Notes: a model not told the origin generated them from the letters alone. A DNA stretch of 64,000 nt from Chitinophagaceae bacterium (GCA_016706055.1 JADJKL010000008.1:310001-374000), one strand, 5' to 3'; counted from the stretch's first letter, positions 37,433 through 47,534 are shown. A program made the numbers and translations.

Positions 37433-38257
37433 TTGAAAAGAAAATTTATTCTTAATCTCTTATTGCTGATTTTTATCTCTACTGTAGTGCAGGCGCAAAC
37501 GCTTCGCCGTCCTGTTGCTGCTCCATACATTGGTTTTGGAGCTTATAGCCTGAATCATGTGGATGCTTTTTCATTTACTGCCAATCAGGCTTCGCTGGCA
37601 CAACTTAAAAACAGTACGGCTGGAGTTTATGGCGAAAGGCGGTTTTTGCTTAATGAACTGAATAATTATACTGCTGCAATTGGGCTGACTACAAAGAATG
37701 GAAATTTTGGTGTGAAAGCAGGTTATTCAGGATTTACAGATTATAATGAAACACAGATTGGGCTTGCTTATGCAAGAAAGCTGGGAACCAAAATAGATGT
37801 TGGCGTTCAGTTTAATTATAATGGAGTACGAATTCCAACTTATGGCAATGCTTCTGCAATTAGTTTTGAAGTTGGTGCCATTTTGCATGTCTCAGATAAA
37901 CTACATGCAGGGTTACATGTTAATAATCCTGTGGGTGGCAAATTTGGAAAAGATCAGGCCGAAAAAATATCATCTGTTTATGCTTTAGGAATTGGATATG
38001 ATGCTTCTGAAAAATTTCTTATTAGTTGCGAAATTGAAAAAGAAGAAGATCAGCCTATTAATGTAAATGCAGGATTTCAATATAAATTGATAAAAGAATT
38101 ATTAGTCCGTGCTGGTGTCTCATCTGCCACATCATCCGTATGGGTAGGGCTTGGGTTAACGGTAAAATCTTTCCGTATTGATGTTACATCTGCTTTCCAT
38201 TCTCAATTGGGTGTTACACCGGGATTGCTTGTACTCTACAATTTTAATTCAAAGTAG
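37433..38257 (+). CDS. Outer-membrane beta-barrel protein, PorV/PorQ-like
   Basis: The 274-residue protein has a signal peptide (ending VVQAQT) followed by alternating strand-rich sequence up to a terminal aromatic-containing strand (LLVLYNFNSK). Blocks such as SFTANQASLAQL and GIGYDASEKFLISCEIEKEED resemble the PorV/PorQ and related barrel families that serve type IX secretion, but the match is weak by eye and it is shorter than PorV. The start codon is TTG at 37433. The next gene begins two bases after the stop, so the two form an operon. Confidence 0.65.
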   Translation: MKRKFILNLLLLIFISTVVQAQTLRRPVAAPYIGFGAYSLNHVDAFSFTANQASLAQLKNSTAGVYGERRFLLNELNNYTAAIGLTTKNGNFGVKAGYSGFTDYNETQIGLAYARKLGTKIDVGVQFNYNGVRIPTYGNASAISFEVGAILHVSDKLHAGLHVNNPVGGKFGKDQAEKISSVYALGIGYDASEKFLISCEIEKEEDQPINVNAGFQYKLIKELLVRAGVSSATSSVWVGLGLTVKSFRIDVTSAFHSQLGVTPGLLVLYNFNSK

Positions 38258-38259
38258 GA

Positions 38260-40308
38260 TTGAAAAGATTACTATTCATATTATGTATTGTATTCAACGC
38301 TCAATTAAGTATTAGTCAGGAAATCCCCATTACAACAGAGCAGCAATTGGAAAACCTTACGGATGCAAACGAAGGTGAAACTGAAGATGATTCTTATTTA
38401 CAGGAACTGGAAAATTTCAGGCGGCATCCACTAAATATAAATACGGCAGATGCAGACGAGTTTAAGCAATTAAGAATTCTTACTGATTTGCAGATTGTAA
38501 ATTTTGTAACATACAGAAACCTGTTTGGGAAATTGATCAGTCTTTATGAATTACAGGCTGTTCCTTCTTGGGATATTGGCACCATAAAAAAGCTGCTGCC
38601 GTTTATTACAACCTCCACTCCTATATCATTAAAAGATGAAGCAGGTATAAGATTCAGAGATGGGGAACATAGTCTTTTACTTCGAGGAATTCAGGTGTTA
38701 GAAAAAGCAAAAGGTTTTGATAAATCAACATCCGGAACCAAATATTTAGGAAGTCCACAACGGGTCTTTTTCCGATACCGCTACACCTATAAAAATCTAT
38801 TGCAATTTGGCATTGTTGGTGACAAAGATGCAGGAGAACAGTTTCTGAAAGGTGCACAGAACAAAGGATTTGATTTTTATTCGTTTCATTTATTTGCAAG
38901 AAAAATTGGTATCATACAAGCATTAGCTCTTGGCGATTTTAGTGTAAATCTTGGACAAGGATTGACGCAATGGCAAAGCCTTGCGTTTAAAAAAAGTGTA
39001 GATGTAATGGGAGTGAAGCGGCAAGCGGCTACTTTAAGGCCATATAGTTCTGCCGGAGAATTTTATTTTAATCGTGGAGCAGGCATTACTATAAAAAAAG
39101 GAAAGATAGAGTCAACCGTATTTGCATCCATAAGAAAGCTGAGTGCCAACTTTGTGGCAGATACTGTAAATAATGAAGATTTTATTTCCTCTTTTTTGAC
39201 ATCAGGATATAACCGTACACCCAGCGAACAGCTTGACAGAAATAATTTGAAGCAAACTTCTTACGGCGGTAATATTCTTTTACGCAACAACAGATGGCAT
39301 GTAGGTGCTAATGCAATTTTTTATGATTTTTCACTGCCTGTGGTGAAAAGAGATGAACCTTATAACCGTTATGCTATTAGTGGCAATAGCTGGTATAATA
39401 TGAGTATTGATTATAGCTACACTTATAAGAATATGCATTTGTTCGGCGAAGCTGCAATGGATAAAAGAAGCAATAAAGCATTTATCAATGGAATATTGTT
39501 AAGCGTAGATCCAAGAGTGGATATATCCATTGTACAAAGAACAATAAGCAAGGGTTACCAATCTATCAATGGAAATGCTTTTACAGAAAACACTTATCCT
39601 ACTAATGAAACAGGAATTTATGCAGGTGTTAGTATTCGACCTGCAATTGGATGGAAGATTGATGCCTATGCAGATTTTTATAAATTTCCCTGGCTAAAAT
39701 ATCTTGTAGATGCGCCAAGCCATGGCAAAGATTTTTTGGCACAAGTAACCTATACTCCAAACAGGCAGGTAGAAATGTATACCCGTTTTAAAACGGAAAC
39801 TAAACAAGCTAATCAGTCCGATAATACAACTGTAACAAATTTCCTGGTGAATTTGCCCAAACAAAACTGGCGAACACAAATCAGTTATAAGTTAAATACA
39901 AGCTTTACTTTACGAAATCGCATAGAATTGTTATGGTATGATAATAATGGGGTTAATAAAGCAAACGGGTTTCTAACTTTTTTCGATTTTATGTATAAAC
40001 CAATGCTAAAACCTCTTTCAGCAGTTTTACGATTGCAGTATTTTGAGACAGATGACTATAATTCAAGGATTTATGCTTACGAAAATGACATATTATACGG
40101 TTATTCAATTCCAGCTTTTTACGATAAAGGCTTTCGATACTACTTGAATTTAAATTATGATTTGGCAAAGAATGTATCAGTATGGCTTCGCTTAGCTCAA
40201 ACTATTTACAGGGAACGGCTTACTGTGGGCTCTGGTTTGGATGAAATTCAGGGCAATAAACGGACCGAAGTCAAGTGTCAAATCCGCTGGATAATTGGGA
40301 AGTCATAA
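38260..40308 (+). CDS. Outer-membrane barrel protein with N-terminal helix-hairpin-helix segment
   Basis: The 682-residue protein has a signal peptide (ending SISQ) and a ComEA-like helix-hairpin-helix region at about residues 45-100 (HPLNINTADADEFKQL, then LISLYELQAVPSWD). The remaining 550 residues are strand-rich with many aromatic pairs, like a 20-plus-strand barrel. An HhH motif in an exported barrel is odd but the combination occurs in Bacteroidota. The start codon is TTG at 38260, two bases after the upstream stop. Function unknown; DNA uptake could be imagined, but nothing here proves it. Confidence 0.75.
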   Translation: MKRLLFILCIVFNAQLSISQEIPITTEQQLENLTDANEGETEDDSYLQELENFRRHPLNINTADADEFKQLRILTDLQIVNFVTYRNLFGKLISLYELQAVPSWDIGTIKKLLPFITTSTPISLKDEAGIRFRDGEHSLLLRGIQVLEKAKGFDKSTSGTKYLGSPQRVFFRYRYTYKNLLQFGIVGDKDAGEQFLKGAQNKGFDFYSFHLFARKIGIIQALALGDFSVNLGQGLTQWQSLAFKKSVDVMGVKRQAATLRPYSSAGEFYFNRGAGITIKKGKIESTVFASIRKLSANFVADTVNNEDFISSFLTSGYNRTPSEQLDRNNLKQTSYGGNILLRNNRWHVGANAIFYDFSLPVVKRDEPYNRYAISGNSWYNMSIDYSYTYKNMHLFGEAAMDKRSNKAFINGILLSVDPRVDISIVQRTISKGYQSINGNAFTENTYPTNETGIYAGVSIRPAIGWKIDAYADFYKFPWLKYLVDAPSHGKDFLAQVTYTPNRQVEMYTRFKTETKQANQSDNTTVTNFLVNLPKQNWRTQISYKLNTSFTLRNRIELLWYDNNGVNKANGFLTFFDFMYKPMLKPLSAVLRLQYFETDDYNSRIYAYENDILYGYSIPAFYDKGFRYYLNLNYDLAKNVSVWLRLAQTIYRERLTVGSGLDEIQGNKRTEVKCQIRWIIGKS

Positions 40309-40473
40309 AAAAATTAAGCTTTTTTTCGAATTCATTTAACCATTTGTTAAAAAAAAATTATCTTGCGGCAGCATTTTACAACGTAAAATTGTCTTTATAA
40401 CCGACCCCTACCCTTGAAAATTCACATTATTCGCTGAGAATCAATGCATTTTAAATTAAAAATTAACGTTAAC

Positions 40474-43400
40474 ATGAGAAAAATCGCATCACTGTTTACG
40501 ATGCTGATGTTGGTAACAGCATTTGCATTTGCCCAGAACCGGACGATTACCGGTACTGTGACCGATGAAAAAGGAGACGCTTTACCAGGCGCCTCAGTAA
40601 GAATTAAAGGAACCCGTACAGGAGTAGCTGCTGACAATAATGGTCAGTTTCGCATCCAGGCCAAAACAGGCGACGTATTGCTTGTATCTGGTGCTGGAAT
40701 AGATGCTACTGAAGCTACTGTTGGATCTGGAAATACAATTGCAATTTCAGTTAAAAGATCTGTAGTTGCTGGTACTGAGGTTGTTGTTACTGCCTTGGGT
40801 ATTACCCGTCAAAAAAGGGAATTAGGTTATTCAACTGCAAAGGTTTCAGGAGCTGAGCTTACAAAAGCTAAGTCTGTAAACATAGCTAATGGCTTGCAGG
40901 GCAAAGTTTCTGGTCTTAATATTACTTCTGTTAACAACGGAGTATTTGAAGATGTAAAAATTAACCTTCGTGGTATCCGTTCTTTATTGGGAAATAATAA
41001 CCCAATGCTTCTTTTAGATGGTGTTCCAATGGGTATTGGCTTTCTTTCCTCTTTAAATCCAAACGATATTGAAGATGTGAACGTATTGAAAGGAACATCT
41101 GCCGCCGCTATTTATGGCCCTGACGCTGTGAATGGTGTTATCGTAGTAACTACGAAAAAAGGAAAAGTAAGTACTCCGGTAATTACTTTAGGTCATAGCA
41201 CACAAGCATCTACCATTTCTTTCTTCCCTGAATTTCAGCAAGAATTTGGAAGTGGTGGTTATGGTGCTTACACTCCATATGAAAACTGGTCTTGGGGACC
41301 TGCTTTTGACGGATCAGTAGTTGAGATTGGTCATGTGCTTCCTGATGGTTCTGTACAAACAGTACCTTATCTTCCTATCAGAAAAGAAAAACAAAAGTTT
41401 TTTAATACAGGTGTAACGATTCAGAATGATCTTTCATTTTCTACAAAAGATTTTTACTTGAGTGTTCAGGATGCCATCATTAAAGGCATTGTTCCTGATG
41501 ATAGAAATAGAAGAACTGGTATCCGCTTAAGCAGTAGCCGTGAGTTCGGAAAGTTTAAAGTAACTTTTAATACAAACTATATTCAATCTAACTACAACAT
41601 TTTTGATGATGTTTCTATGGGAAATTACAACGCTTCCCAGAACGTTGGTTTGAACAATGGTTTGATGAACTTGATCTTTAATACTCCTGCACATATTCCT
41701 ATTACCAGTTATAAAGATTTTATAAATAACCCATTTGCAGAGTACAATGGATATTTTAATGATTACGGGCACAATCCATATTTTGCAATTGATAACTGGA
41801 GAAATTTTGGTAAGAGTGAAGACCTGATTTCAAACATTGAGTTAGGTTTAAAAGCTACTAGCTGGTTATCATTTACATACCGTGCTGCGATGAACATGAG
41901 TACGAATACAGGAAGGTCAACAACTAAAGGTGAAACACCAACCGCTTTTGGCGTAGGTCGTGGGTTTGCTTCAATACCTGGAGCAGTAGGTGATTTTGCT
42001 AACAGAGGAAGCCGCTTGTCTTCAGAAGCATTTGCTACTGTAAACAAAAAATTTGGAGAATTAAAGTTTAGCGCAGTTGCTGGTCACTACTTCAGACAGA
42101 CTGATCAAAAAAATACAAGTGTATCTGCCGGTAATCTGGTTGTTCCAGAGTTATTCAACGTTTCTAACAGAACGGGTGAATTAGGTGGCGGATCTTCTTT
42201 CAGCAAAACAAGATTATTGTCTGTTTACGGAAGTATCGGCTTAGGGTACAAATGGGCTAATATTGAAGTTACAGGCAGAAATGATAAAACTTCATTATTG
42301 GCAGCTGCCAACCGTTCTTATTTTTATCCAGGTGTAAGTGCATCATTTGTAATAAGTGATGCTATCGGTGCTATCAAAAATAGCAGCGTTATATCTTACC
42401 TGAAACTTCGTGGTTCTTGGAATAAAACTGGTAACGTAACTTTAGGTGCATACGGATTAGAGGCAACATTTAGTCAGGCTTCTGGTTTCCCTTATGGATC
42501 ATTACCAGGATTTACTGCAAACAACTCTGCACCGGATCCTTTGTTAAGACCAGAGTTTGTTAAATCATGGGAAGCAGGTATGGAGCTTTCTTTATTCAAG
42601 AATAGAGTAGGTATTGAAGCTACCTATTTCCATCAGGATAATACAGATCAGATTATTCCTATCACCGTTTCAGCTGCTACAGGTTATACTTCTTCTACTG
42701 TTAATGCGGCATCTTTTGTTAATGAAGGCTATGAGTTTGACTTGAAACTTACTCCTTTGGTACAATTAGGTGATGTACGTATTAATTTCAGAGGAAACGC
42801 TACTTATAATACAAGTAGAGTTGATGAAGTGTATCAAGGATTAGATCAGTTGTTTGCTGGAGGATTTAACACTTTTGCTGCTAACTATATAGTAAAAGGT
42901 TATCCAGCCTTTGTGTTTCAGGCAACAGATTATTTGAGAGATGATTTGGGACGAGTAATTGTTGACAAAATAACAGGTGAGCCTTCACAAGATCCTAATA
43001 CAAAAATATTTGGACAAACAATGCCGAAATGGATTGTTGGTTTGAATCCTACTGTTTCTTGGAAGAATCTTACTTTCTCTATTTTAGGTGAATATAAAGG
43101 CGGACACACTGCTTTTCATAAAATAGGTGATGATATGGCTTGGACAGGTGTTTCAATAGCTACAGCAGTGAATCACCGTGAAAGATTCGTTTTCCCGAAT
43201 TCTTCTTACGAAGATCCATTGAATCCAGGTAAATACATTGCAAATACAGATGTTACATTATCAAACGTAAATAACTTTTATACAGGGGTTTATCGTGATG
43301 TAGCTTCAAACTTTTTAACAAGTGCAGCAGCATGGAGATTAAGAGAGGCTTCTATTTCTTATGATTTGCCTAAAAAAGTATTAGGAAATGGGAAGCTGAT

Positions 43401-43575
43401 AAAGGGTGTTTCCTTAGCCGTTACAGGAAGGAATTTATACCTTTGGTTACCAAAGTCTAATGTGTATTCTGATCCTGATTTCAACTTTTCAACTGGAAAT
43501 ACTTCAGGTGTAGGTACTTCACAAATAAATCCTCCAACAAGGACATTTGGTGCAAGTGCAGTGTTCACATTTTAA
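40474..43575 (+). CDS. SusC/RagA family TonB-linked outer-membrane transporter
   Basis: I start at ATG 40474 (MRKIASLFTMLMLVTAFAFAQ), where the signal peptide begins; an upstream ATG at 40444 is in frame but adds a charged leader. The 1033-residue protein has the CarboxypepD_reg domain (TITGTVTDEKGDALPGASV), the plug (VTALGITRQKRELGYS, LRGIRSLLGNNNPMLLLDGVP, AIYGPDAVNGVIVVTTKKG) and a long barrel ending GASAVFTF. SusD and a DUF1735 lipoprotein follow. Together they would import a glycan or peptide, energised by TonB. No glycoside hydrolase is nearby, so the substrate is open. Confidence 0.95.
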   Translation: MRKIASLFTMLMLVTAFAFAQNRTITGTVTDEKGDALPGASVRIKGTRTGVAADNNGQFRIQAKTGDVLLVSGAGIDATEATVGSGNTIAISVKRSVVAGTEVVVTALGITRQKRELGYSTAKVSGAELTKAKSVNIANGLQGKVSGLNITSVNNGVFEDVKINLRGIRSLLGNNNPMLLLDGVPMGIGFLSSLNPNDIEDVNVLKGTSAAAIYGPDAVNGVIVVTTKKGKVSTPVITLGHSTQASTISFFPEFQQEFGSGGYGAYTPYENWSWGPAFDGSVVEIGHVLPDGSVQTVPYLPIRKEKQKFFNTGVTIQNDLSFSTKDFYLSVQDAIIKGIVPDDRNRRTGIRLSSSREFGKFKVTFNTNYIQSNYNIFDDVSMGNYNASQNVGLNNGLMNLIFNTPAHIPITSYKDFINNPFAEYNGYFNDYGHNPYFAIDNWRNFGKSEDLISNIELGLKATSWLSFTYRAAMNMSTNTGRSTTKGETPTAFGVGRGFASIPGAVGDFANRGSRLSSEAFATVNKKFGELKFSAVAGHYFRQTDQKNTSVSAGNLVVPELFNVSNRTGELGGGSSFSKTRLLSVYGSIGLGYKWANIEVTGRNDKTSLLAAANRSYFYPGVSASFVISDAIGAIKNSSVISYLKLRGSWNKTGNVTLGAYGLEATFSQASGFPYGSLPGFTANNSAPDPLLRPEFVKSWEAGMELSLFKNRVGIEATYFHQDNTDQIIPITVSAATGYTSSTVNAASFVNEGYEFDLKLTPLVQLGDVRINFRGNATYNTSRVDEVYQGLDQLFAGGFNTFAANYIVKGYPAFVFQATDYLRDDLGRVIVDKITGEPSQDPNTKIFGQTMPKWIVGLNPTVSWKNLTFSILGEYKGGHTAFHKIGDDMAWTGVSIATAVNHRERFVFPNSSYEDPLNPGKYIANTDVTLSNVNNFYTGVYRDVASNFLTSAAAWRLREASISYDLPKKVLGNGKLIKGVSLAVTGRNLYLWLPKSNVYSDPDFNFSTGNTSGVGTSQINPPTRTFGASAVFTF

Positions 43576-43602
43576 TTATCAATAACCAAAATGTTTATTA
43601 AT

Positions 43603-45113
43603 ATGAAAAAAATAATAATATTCTCGTTAATCCTGCTGATGACCGCCACGGTCGGATGTAAAAGGGATTTCTTAGATATCAACGTTAGTCCAAACTCGGT
43701 TACACCGGGTTCTATTTCCCCCGATCTTATTTTGCCAAGGGCAGAACATGCTATCGGAGCAAGAATGGCTACTTCTTACAGAACGTATGGAAGTTGGTGT
43801 GGTTACTGGTCAAGATCTGGTACGTACGGACCAAATGCTGAAGAAGAGTCTTACAATATCACTTCTGGTTTTGGTGCAGGTGAATGGTCTGGTTGGTATG
43901 ATATATTGACTGACCTTGACATCATGGAAAAAAGGCAAATGTTTTGGGACAAACCTTTTATGAAGGTATTGCCAAAGCATTAAAAACAGTTGGGTTCATG
44001 TACTTGGTAGACCAGTACAATAATGTACCATATTCCAAAGCTTTTGACCTTACTAATAATATTCTTCCTGCTTATGACAAAGGAGATGCTATTTATGCAG
44101 ATCTTTTGGTGCAATTAGATAATGCATTGGTACTTATTAAAAATGCCAATGTAAGTGCAAATACAAATATTGCGAATGCGGATATTATTTTTAAAGGCGA
44201 CCAGACAAAATGGAGACAACTTATCAATACACAAAGATTAAAGTTATTGATTCGCCAGTCTCAAGTTCCAGGATTTTCTGCAACCGCCCAGATTGCTAAG
44301 ATTACTAATGATGGATCTGGATTTATTGGCGCAGGACAATCTGCCAATATACAGCCAGGTTATTTGGCTGATAATGGAAAGCAAAATCCATTCTGGAATT
44401 CATTTGAGAAACTGTATACAGGTGATGCGGCTGACCAGTTTAACAGAGCAAACAATTATGTTTTAAATCTATATCGTAATAATGGTGATATAAGATACCA
44501 GTACTTTTTTGATGCTGCTGCAACTCCATTATCAGGTAATACTTATTATGGATACAACTATGGTGAAGTTTTACCAAACAGTGACCCTTATAAGCAAGCC
44601 AATTCATCTGGTGTAGGTGGTCCGGGTCTAGCAAAATCTGCATCACAGGCACAGTGGTTATTCACTTCTGTGGAAAGTTTGTTTTTACAAGCAGAAGCTA
44701 TCCAAAGAGGATGGTTACCAGGAACAGCGCAAACTGCATATGAAAATGCAGTAAGAGAATCATTTAGCTGGTTAGGTGTTACGAATGCTGTAAGTACAGC
44801 TAATGCTTATTTAACTAATCCTTTTGTAGTTGTTGATTGGTCTCAAGCAACAACAAGCCAAGCCAAGATTAATTTAATTGCTACTCAAAAATATCTTGCA
44901 CTTTGCGGTGTTAATAATTTTGAAGCTTGGGTTGATTATAGAAGACTGGGTGTGCCAACTACTTTACCACTTTCGATGGCTCCTAACAGGGCTGGTAGAG
45001 TAATACCTATTAGATTACAATATCCTCAAGCAGAGTTTACTTATAACAATGCTAATGTAAACTTAGAGGGTACTATTAATCCACAGTCAAGTGCAATCTT
45101 CTGGGATAAATAA
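43603..45113 (+). pseudogene. SusD/RagB-type nutrient-binding lipoprotein, interrupted by a -1 frameshift
   Basis: From ATG 43603 (MKKIIIFSLILLMTATVGC) a lipoprotein signal opens, then the SusD N-terminus KRDFLDINVSPN, ending at a stop at 43981-43983. The correct continuation LGQTFYEGIAKALKTVGFMYLVDQ is one frame over from about 43944. The six A residues at 43928-43933 should be seven: then IMEKKANVLGQTFYEG reads through. The complete product would be about 503 residues, SusD-like to the end (PQAEFTYNNANVN). The gene pairs with the SusC 28 bases upstream. As with fabD and guaB, an indel in a homopolymer is the simplest cause. Confidence 0.92.
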
Positions 45114-45169
45114 TTCGTATATTAAATCACTGAAGAACTAAACTGATAAATAATTTTAAAAATACACAC

Positions 45170-46090
45170 ATGAAAAAATACTCAATTCTCTTATTAAGCA
45201 GCGCAGTACTTTTTTTAAGCTCTTGCTTAAAGGATAAGGCTGTGAACGACAGAGTTTATGGCATGGATGGAGCGGATGAAGCCAAACTTGTTGAGTTGCC
45301 TAACTCGGATGGGACACATTTACAAACTTTTGCATTTGATTTCGAAGACAAGGTATTGGATGTAGATGTTGTGGAGGTACGTTTGACTTCAAACAATCTT
45401 CCTACAAGCGACGTAACAGTTGTATTAACGATGGCTAATTCGCAGACTTTAATAGATGATTATAACACAGCCAATGGAACAAGTTATGATATAATGCCTG
45501 CAAACCTTTACCAACTTGTTGGTGCTGCGCCATTAACCGTTGTTATTCCAGCTGGTCAGCGTTCTGCGTTTGTTAAATTGAAAACTAATGCTATTAACTA
45601 TGATCCTTCTAGCACTTATGCAATTGGATTTAAGTTAGTGAGTATTAGTGATGCATCCTTTTCATTAAGCGGTAATTTCAATACACTTATTGCTACATTT
45701 GGTGCCAAAAATCAATATGATGGTCGCTATACAGTTACTGGTAGCTGTGTTGACGCTAATGGTCTTTATGAAGGAGTATATCCTACTGAAGTTGATTTAG
45801 CAACAGTAAGTGGTAATTCTGTACTATATTATAATTACGAGATAGACTACCCTAATTATCTTGTAGCAAACATTGCAACTGGCGGTTTGGCTAATACAGG
45901 TATCAGACCAGTATTGTATTTTGATAATGCAACCGGTCAGCTTACTAGCCTTGGTGATGCAAATAATGCAGCAAGAGTATATACTGGTGTAAGCGGTTCT
46001 TATAATGCTTCCAGCAAGACTATTATTCTTAACTGGGTAGCAGGCAGATGGAATGTTACTGAGACATATACTTACAAAGAACCTAGATAA
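45170..46090 (+). CDS. DUF1735 (BT_3987-type) surface lipoprotein
   Basis: The 306-residue protein has a lipobox ending at Cys19 (LFLSSC). The region after it (LTSNNLPTSDVTVVLTMANSQTLIDDYN, then a Pro/Ile-rich VVIPAGQRSAFVKLKT) is typical of DUF1735 proteins, which accompany SusC/SusD and probably bind glycan. The last 120 residues are strand-rich without a recognised domain. It is the third gene of the sus-like operon, and a strong terminator follows. Confidence 0.85.
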   Translation: MKKYSILLLSSAVLFLSSCLKDKAVNDRVYGMDGADEAKLVELPNSDGTHLQTFAFDFEDKVLDVDVVEVRLTSNNLPTSDVTVVLTMANSQTLIDDYNTANGTSYDIMPANLYQLVGAAPLTVVIPAGQRSAFVKLKTNAINYDPSSTYAIGFKLVSISDASFSLSGNFNTLIATFGAKNQYDGRYTVTGSCVDANGLYEGVYPTEVDLATVSGNSVLYYNYEIDYPNYLVANIATGGLANTGIRPVLYFDNATGQLTSLGDANNAARVYTGVSGSYNASSKTIILNWVAGRWNVTETYTYKEPR

Positions 46091-46110
46091 AATATTGAAT
46101 TTATTTATTA

Positions 46111-46142
46111 AAAGGGTTTGTTTAATTACAAACCCTTTTTTT
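46111..46142 (+). terminator. Rho-independent terminator of the SusC/SusD operon
   Basis: AAAGGGTTTGT (46111-46121) pairs perfectly with ACAAACCCTTT (46128-46138) around a 6-base loop, and the 3' arm runs into further T residues to 46142. The GC core of the stem and the T-run fit an intrinsic terminator. Confidence 0.8.
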
Positions 46143-46161
46143 GTTTATTTTGCAATAAAAA

Positions 46162-46476
46162 ATGACAGATCAACAAAATAGCGGCAATCAACTAAACATT
46201 GAAATTTCGGAAGAAGTAGCCGAAGGCAGTTATGCCAATCTTGCAATAATTACTCATTCGCATGCAGAGTTTGTAATTGACTTTGTGAATGTGATGCCGG
46301 GCACTCCAAAGAGTAAAGTAAAGTCAAGGATTATTTTTACACCTCAACATGCAAAGCGGTTTATGAAAGCTTTAGCAGAGAATATTCAGAAGTACGAATC
46401 TATAAACGGGCCTATTAAAGATCTGGAAGAAGTGCAAATGCCTTTTAATTTTGGCGGGCCTACAGCCGAGGCATAA
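46162..46476 (+). CDS. DUF3467 domain-containing protein
   Basis: This 104-residue protein matches the DUF3467 pattern: an N-terminal LNIEISEEVAEGSYANLAII, then HSHAEFVIDFVNVMPG and a RIIFTPQHAKRFMKALAENI helix. The function of the family is not known. It lies between the sus terminator and the convergent radC, with eight bases between the stops. Confidence 0.85.
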   Translation: MTDQQNSGNQLNIEISEEVAEGSYANLAIITHSHAEFVIDFVNVMPGTPKSKVKSRIIFTPQHAKRFMKALAENIQKYESINGPIKDLEEVQMPFNFGGPTAEA

Positions 46477-46484
46477 TTTTTTAT

Positions 46485-47177
46485 TTATAAGAGACCCTCA
46501 TCTGCAAAACTGAAGTGACCATCCTCACTAACAATTACATGGTCTAGTACAGTAATATCAAGAAATTTTGCGGCTTCTTTTATTTTAGTAGTGAGTTGCT
46601 CATCAGCTCTGCTTGGCTTTAAACTTCCTGAAGGATGATTATGACAGAGGATAATATTGATAGCATCTTTTTCTAAAGCCATTCTTAAAATAACTCTGGG
46701 ATCAGCAACTGTTCCAGTAATTCCACCTTCGCTTATTATTTCAAAATGGTTGATCTTATTGGCTCTGTTTAAATACAATACTGCAAAAACTTCATGTCTG
46801 TAATCCTTTAGCTTAGTTTTTAAATAGTCTGCTATATCTCGACTGGTTTGCACTACAGGCTTCCCTAAAGGAGCAGATGATTGCCTTCTTCGGCCAAGTT
46901 CCAGCGCAGCAGCTATAGCAATTGCTTTTGCTTCGCCAATACCTTTAATTTTCATCAGGTCAGTAAGTGAGAGCTTACCGAGTTCCACCAAATTGTCTTT
47001 ACCTAGTTTGAGCACTTCTTTAGCAAGATCTACAGCCGTTTTTTCTTTATTTCCATTAAGTATTAGAATGGCGAGCAATTCCGAATCGCTGAGGTTTTCT
47101 GCGCCTTTGGTGAGTAGTTTTTCCCTTGGCCTATCGTCTTTTGCCCAATTTTTAATTGAGTACTTGTGCTCTTGCAT
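46485..47177 (-). CDS. radC: RadC family JAMM-type protein
   Basis: The 230-residue protein has the N-terminal HhH region (LMKIKGIGEAKAIAIAAALELG) and the JAMM metalloprotease motif HNHPSGSLKPSRAD. Despite the name the family's role in DNA repair is doubtful; a peptidase or nuclease link is only predicted. Length and motifs are standard. Confidence 0.93.
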   Translation of the reverse strand: MQEHKYSIKNWAKDDRPREKLLTKGAENLSDSELLAILILNGNKEKTAVDLAKEVLKLGKDNLVELGKLSLTDLMKIKGIGEAKAIAIAAALELGRRRQSSAPLGKPVVQTSRDIADYLKTKLKDYRHEVFAVLYLNRANKINHFEIISEGGITGTVADPRVILRMALEKDAINIILCHNHPSGSLKPSRADEQLTTKIKEAAKFLDITVLDHVIVSEDGHFSFADEGLL

Positions 47178-47277
47178 AGAACAAGTATAGGTAATATTTT
47201 TATTCTATCAATACCACTTTGTGGTAATAACAAGCCGCCAGCAGTTAACCAATATTTTAAAACCGAAATCAGAATCT

Positions 47278-47484
47278 ATGAAAACCAAATCTTTTACTTC
47301 TGTAGGCTCTTTTCACCCCATTCTTTTCTTTGCAGTGGTGTATGCTGTCGCTTTGTTGTTCTCTATCTTCATTTGCTCAGCTTTATTTTATAGCTGCAAC
47401 GCAAAATCTGCTGATTTAACTGAGCAACATTCCATTCCATTGGAAAAACAGGATATAGTTCATACTAATTTAGCCTTGAAGTAG
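47278..47484 (+). CDS. Small single-span membrane protein, unknown function
   Basis: From ATG 47278 (MKTKSFTSVGSFHPIL) this gives 68 residues with one strong hydrophobic stretch of about 22 residues (FFAVVYAVALLFSIFICSALF) and a polar C-terminus. The frame is open 19 residues upstream but that looks non-coding. It lies between radC and prs with 67 bases before prs. No family recognised; the helix makes it a plausible small membrane protein. Confidence 0.45.
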   Translation: MKTKSFTSVGSFHPILFFAVVYAVALLFSIFICSALFYSCNAKSADLTEQHSIPLEKQDIVHTNLALK

Positions 47485-47500
47485 TCATTTCGCCTTATTT

Positions 47501-47534
47501 TTTGCAGTTCTAAAAATGTGAAGTACTATCTTCG
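47501..47534 (+). promoter_or_regulatory. Putative prs promoter (TTTG and -7 box)
   Basis: TTTG at 47501-47504 and TATCTTCG at 47527-47534 approximate the Bacteroidota -33 and -7 elements, 22 bases apart (a little wider than usual), with one mismatch in the -7 box. Start of transcription would be near 47541, eleven bases before the prs ATG. Confidence 0.4.

Noticed and set aside
40309..40473. TTTG/TATCTTG promoter before susC
   Set aside because: TTTG (40343) and TTATCTTG (40358) are only about 12 bases apart, too close for the Bacteroidota -33/-7 spacing.
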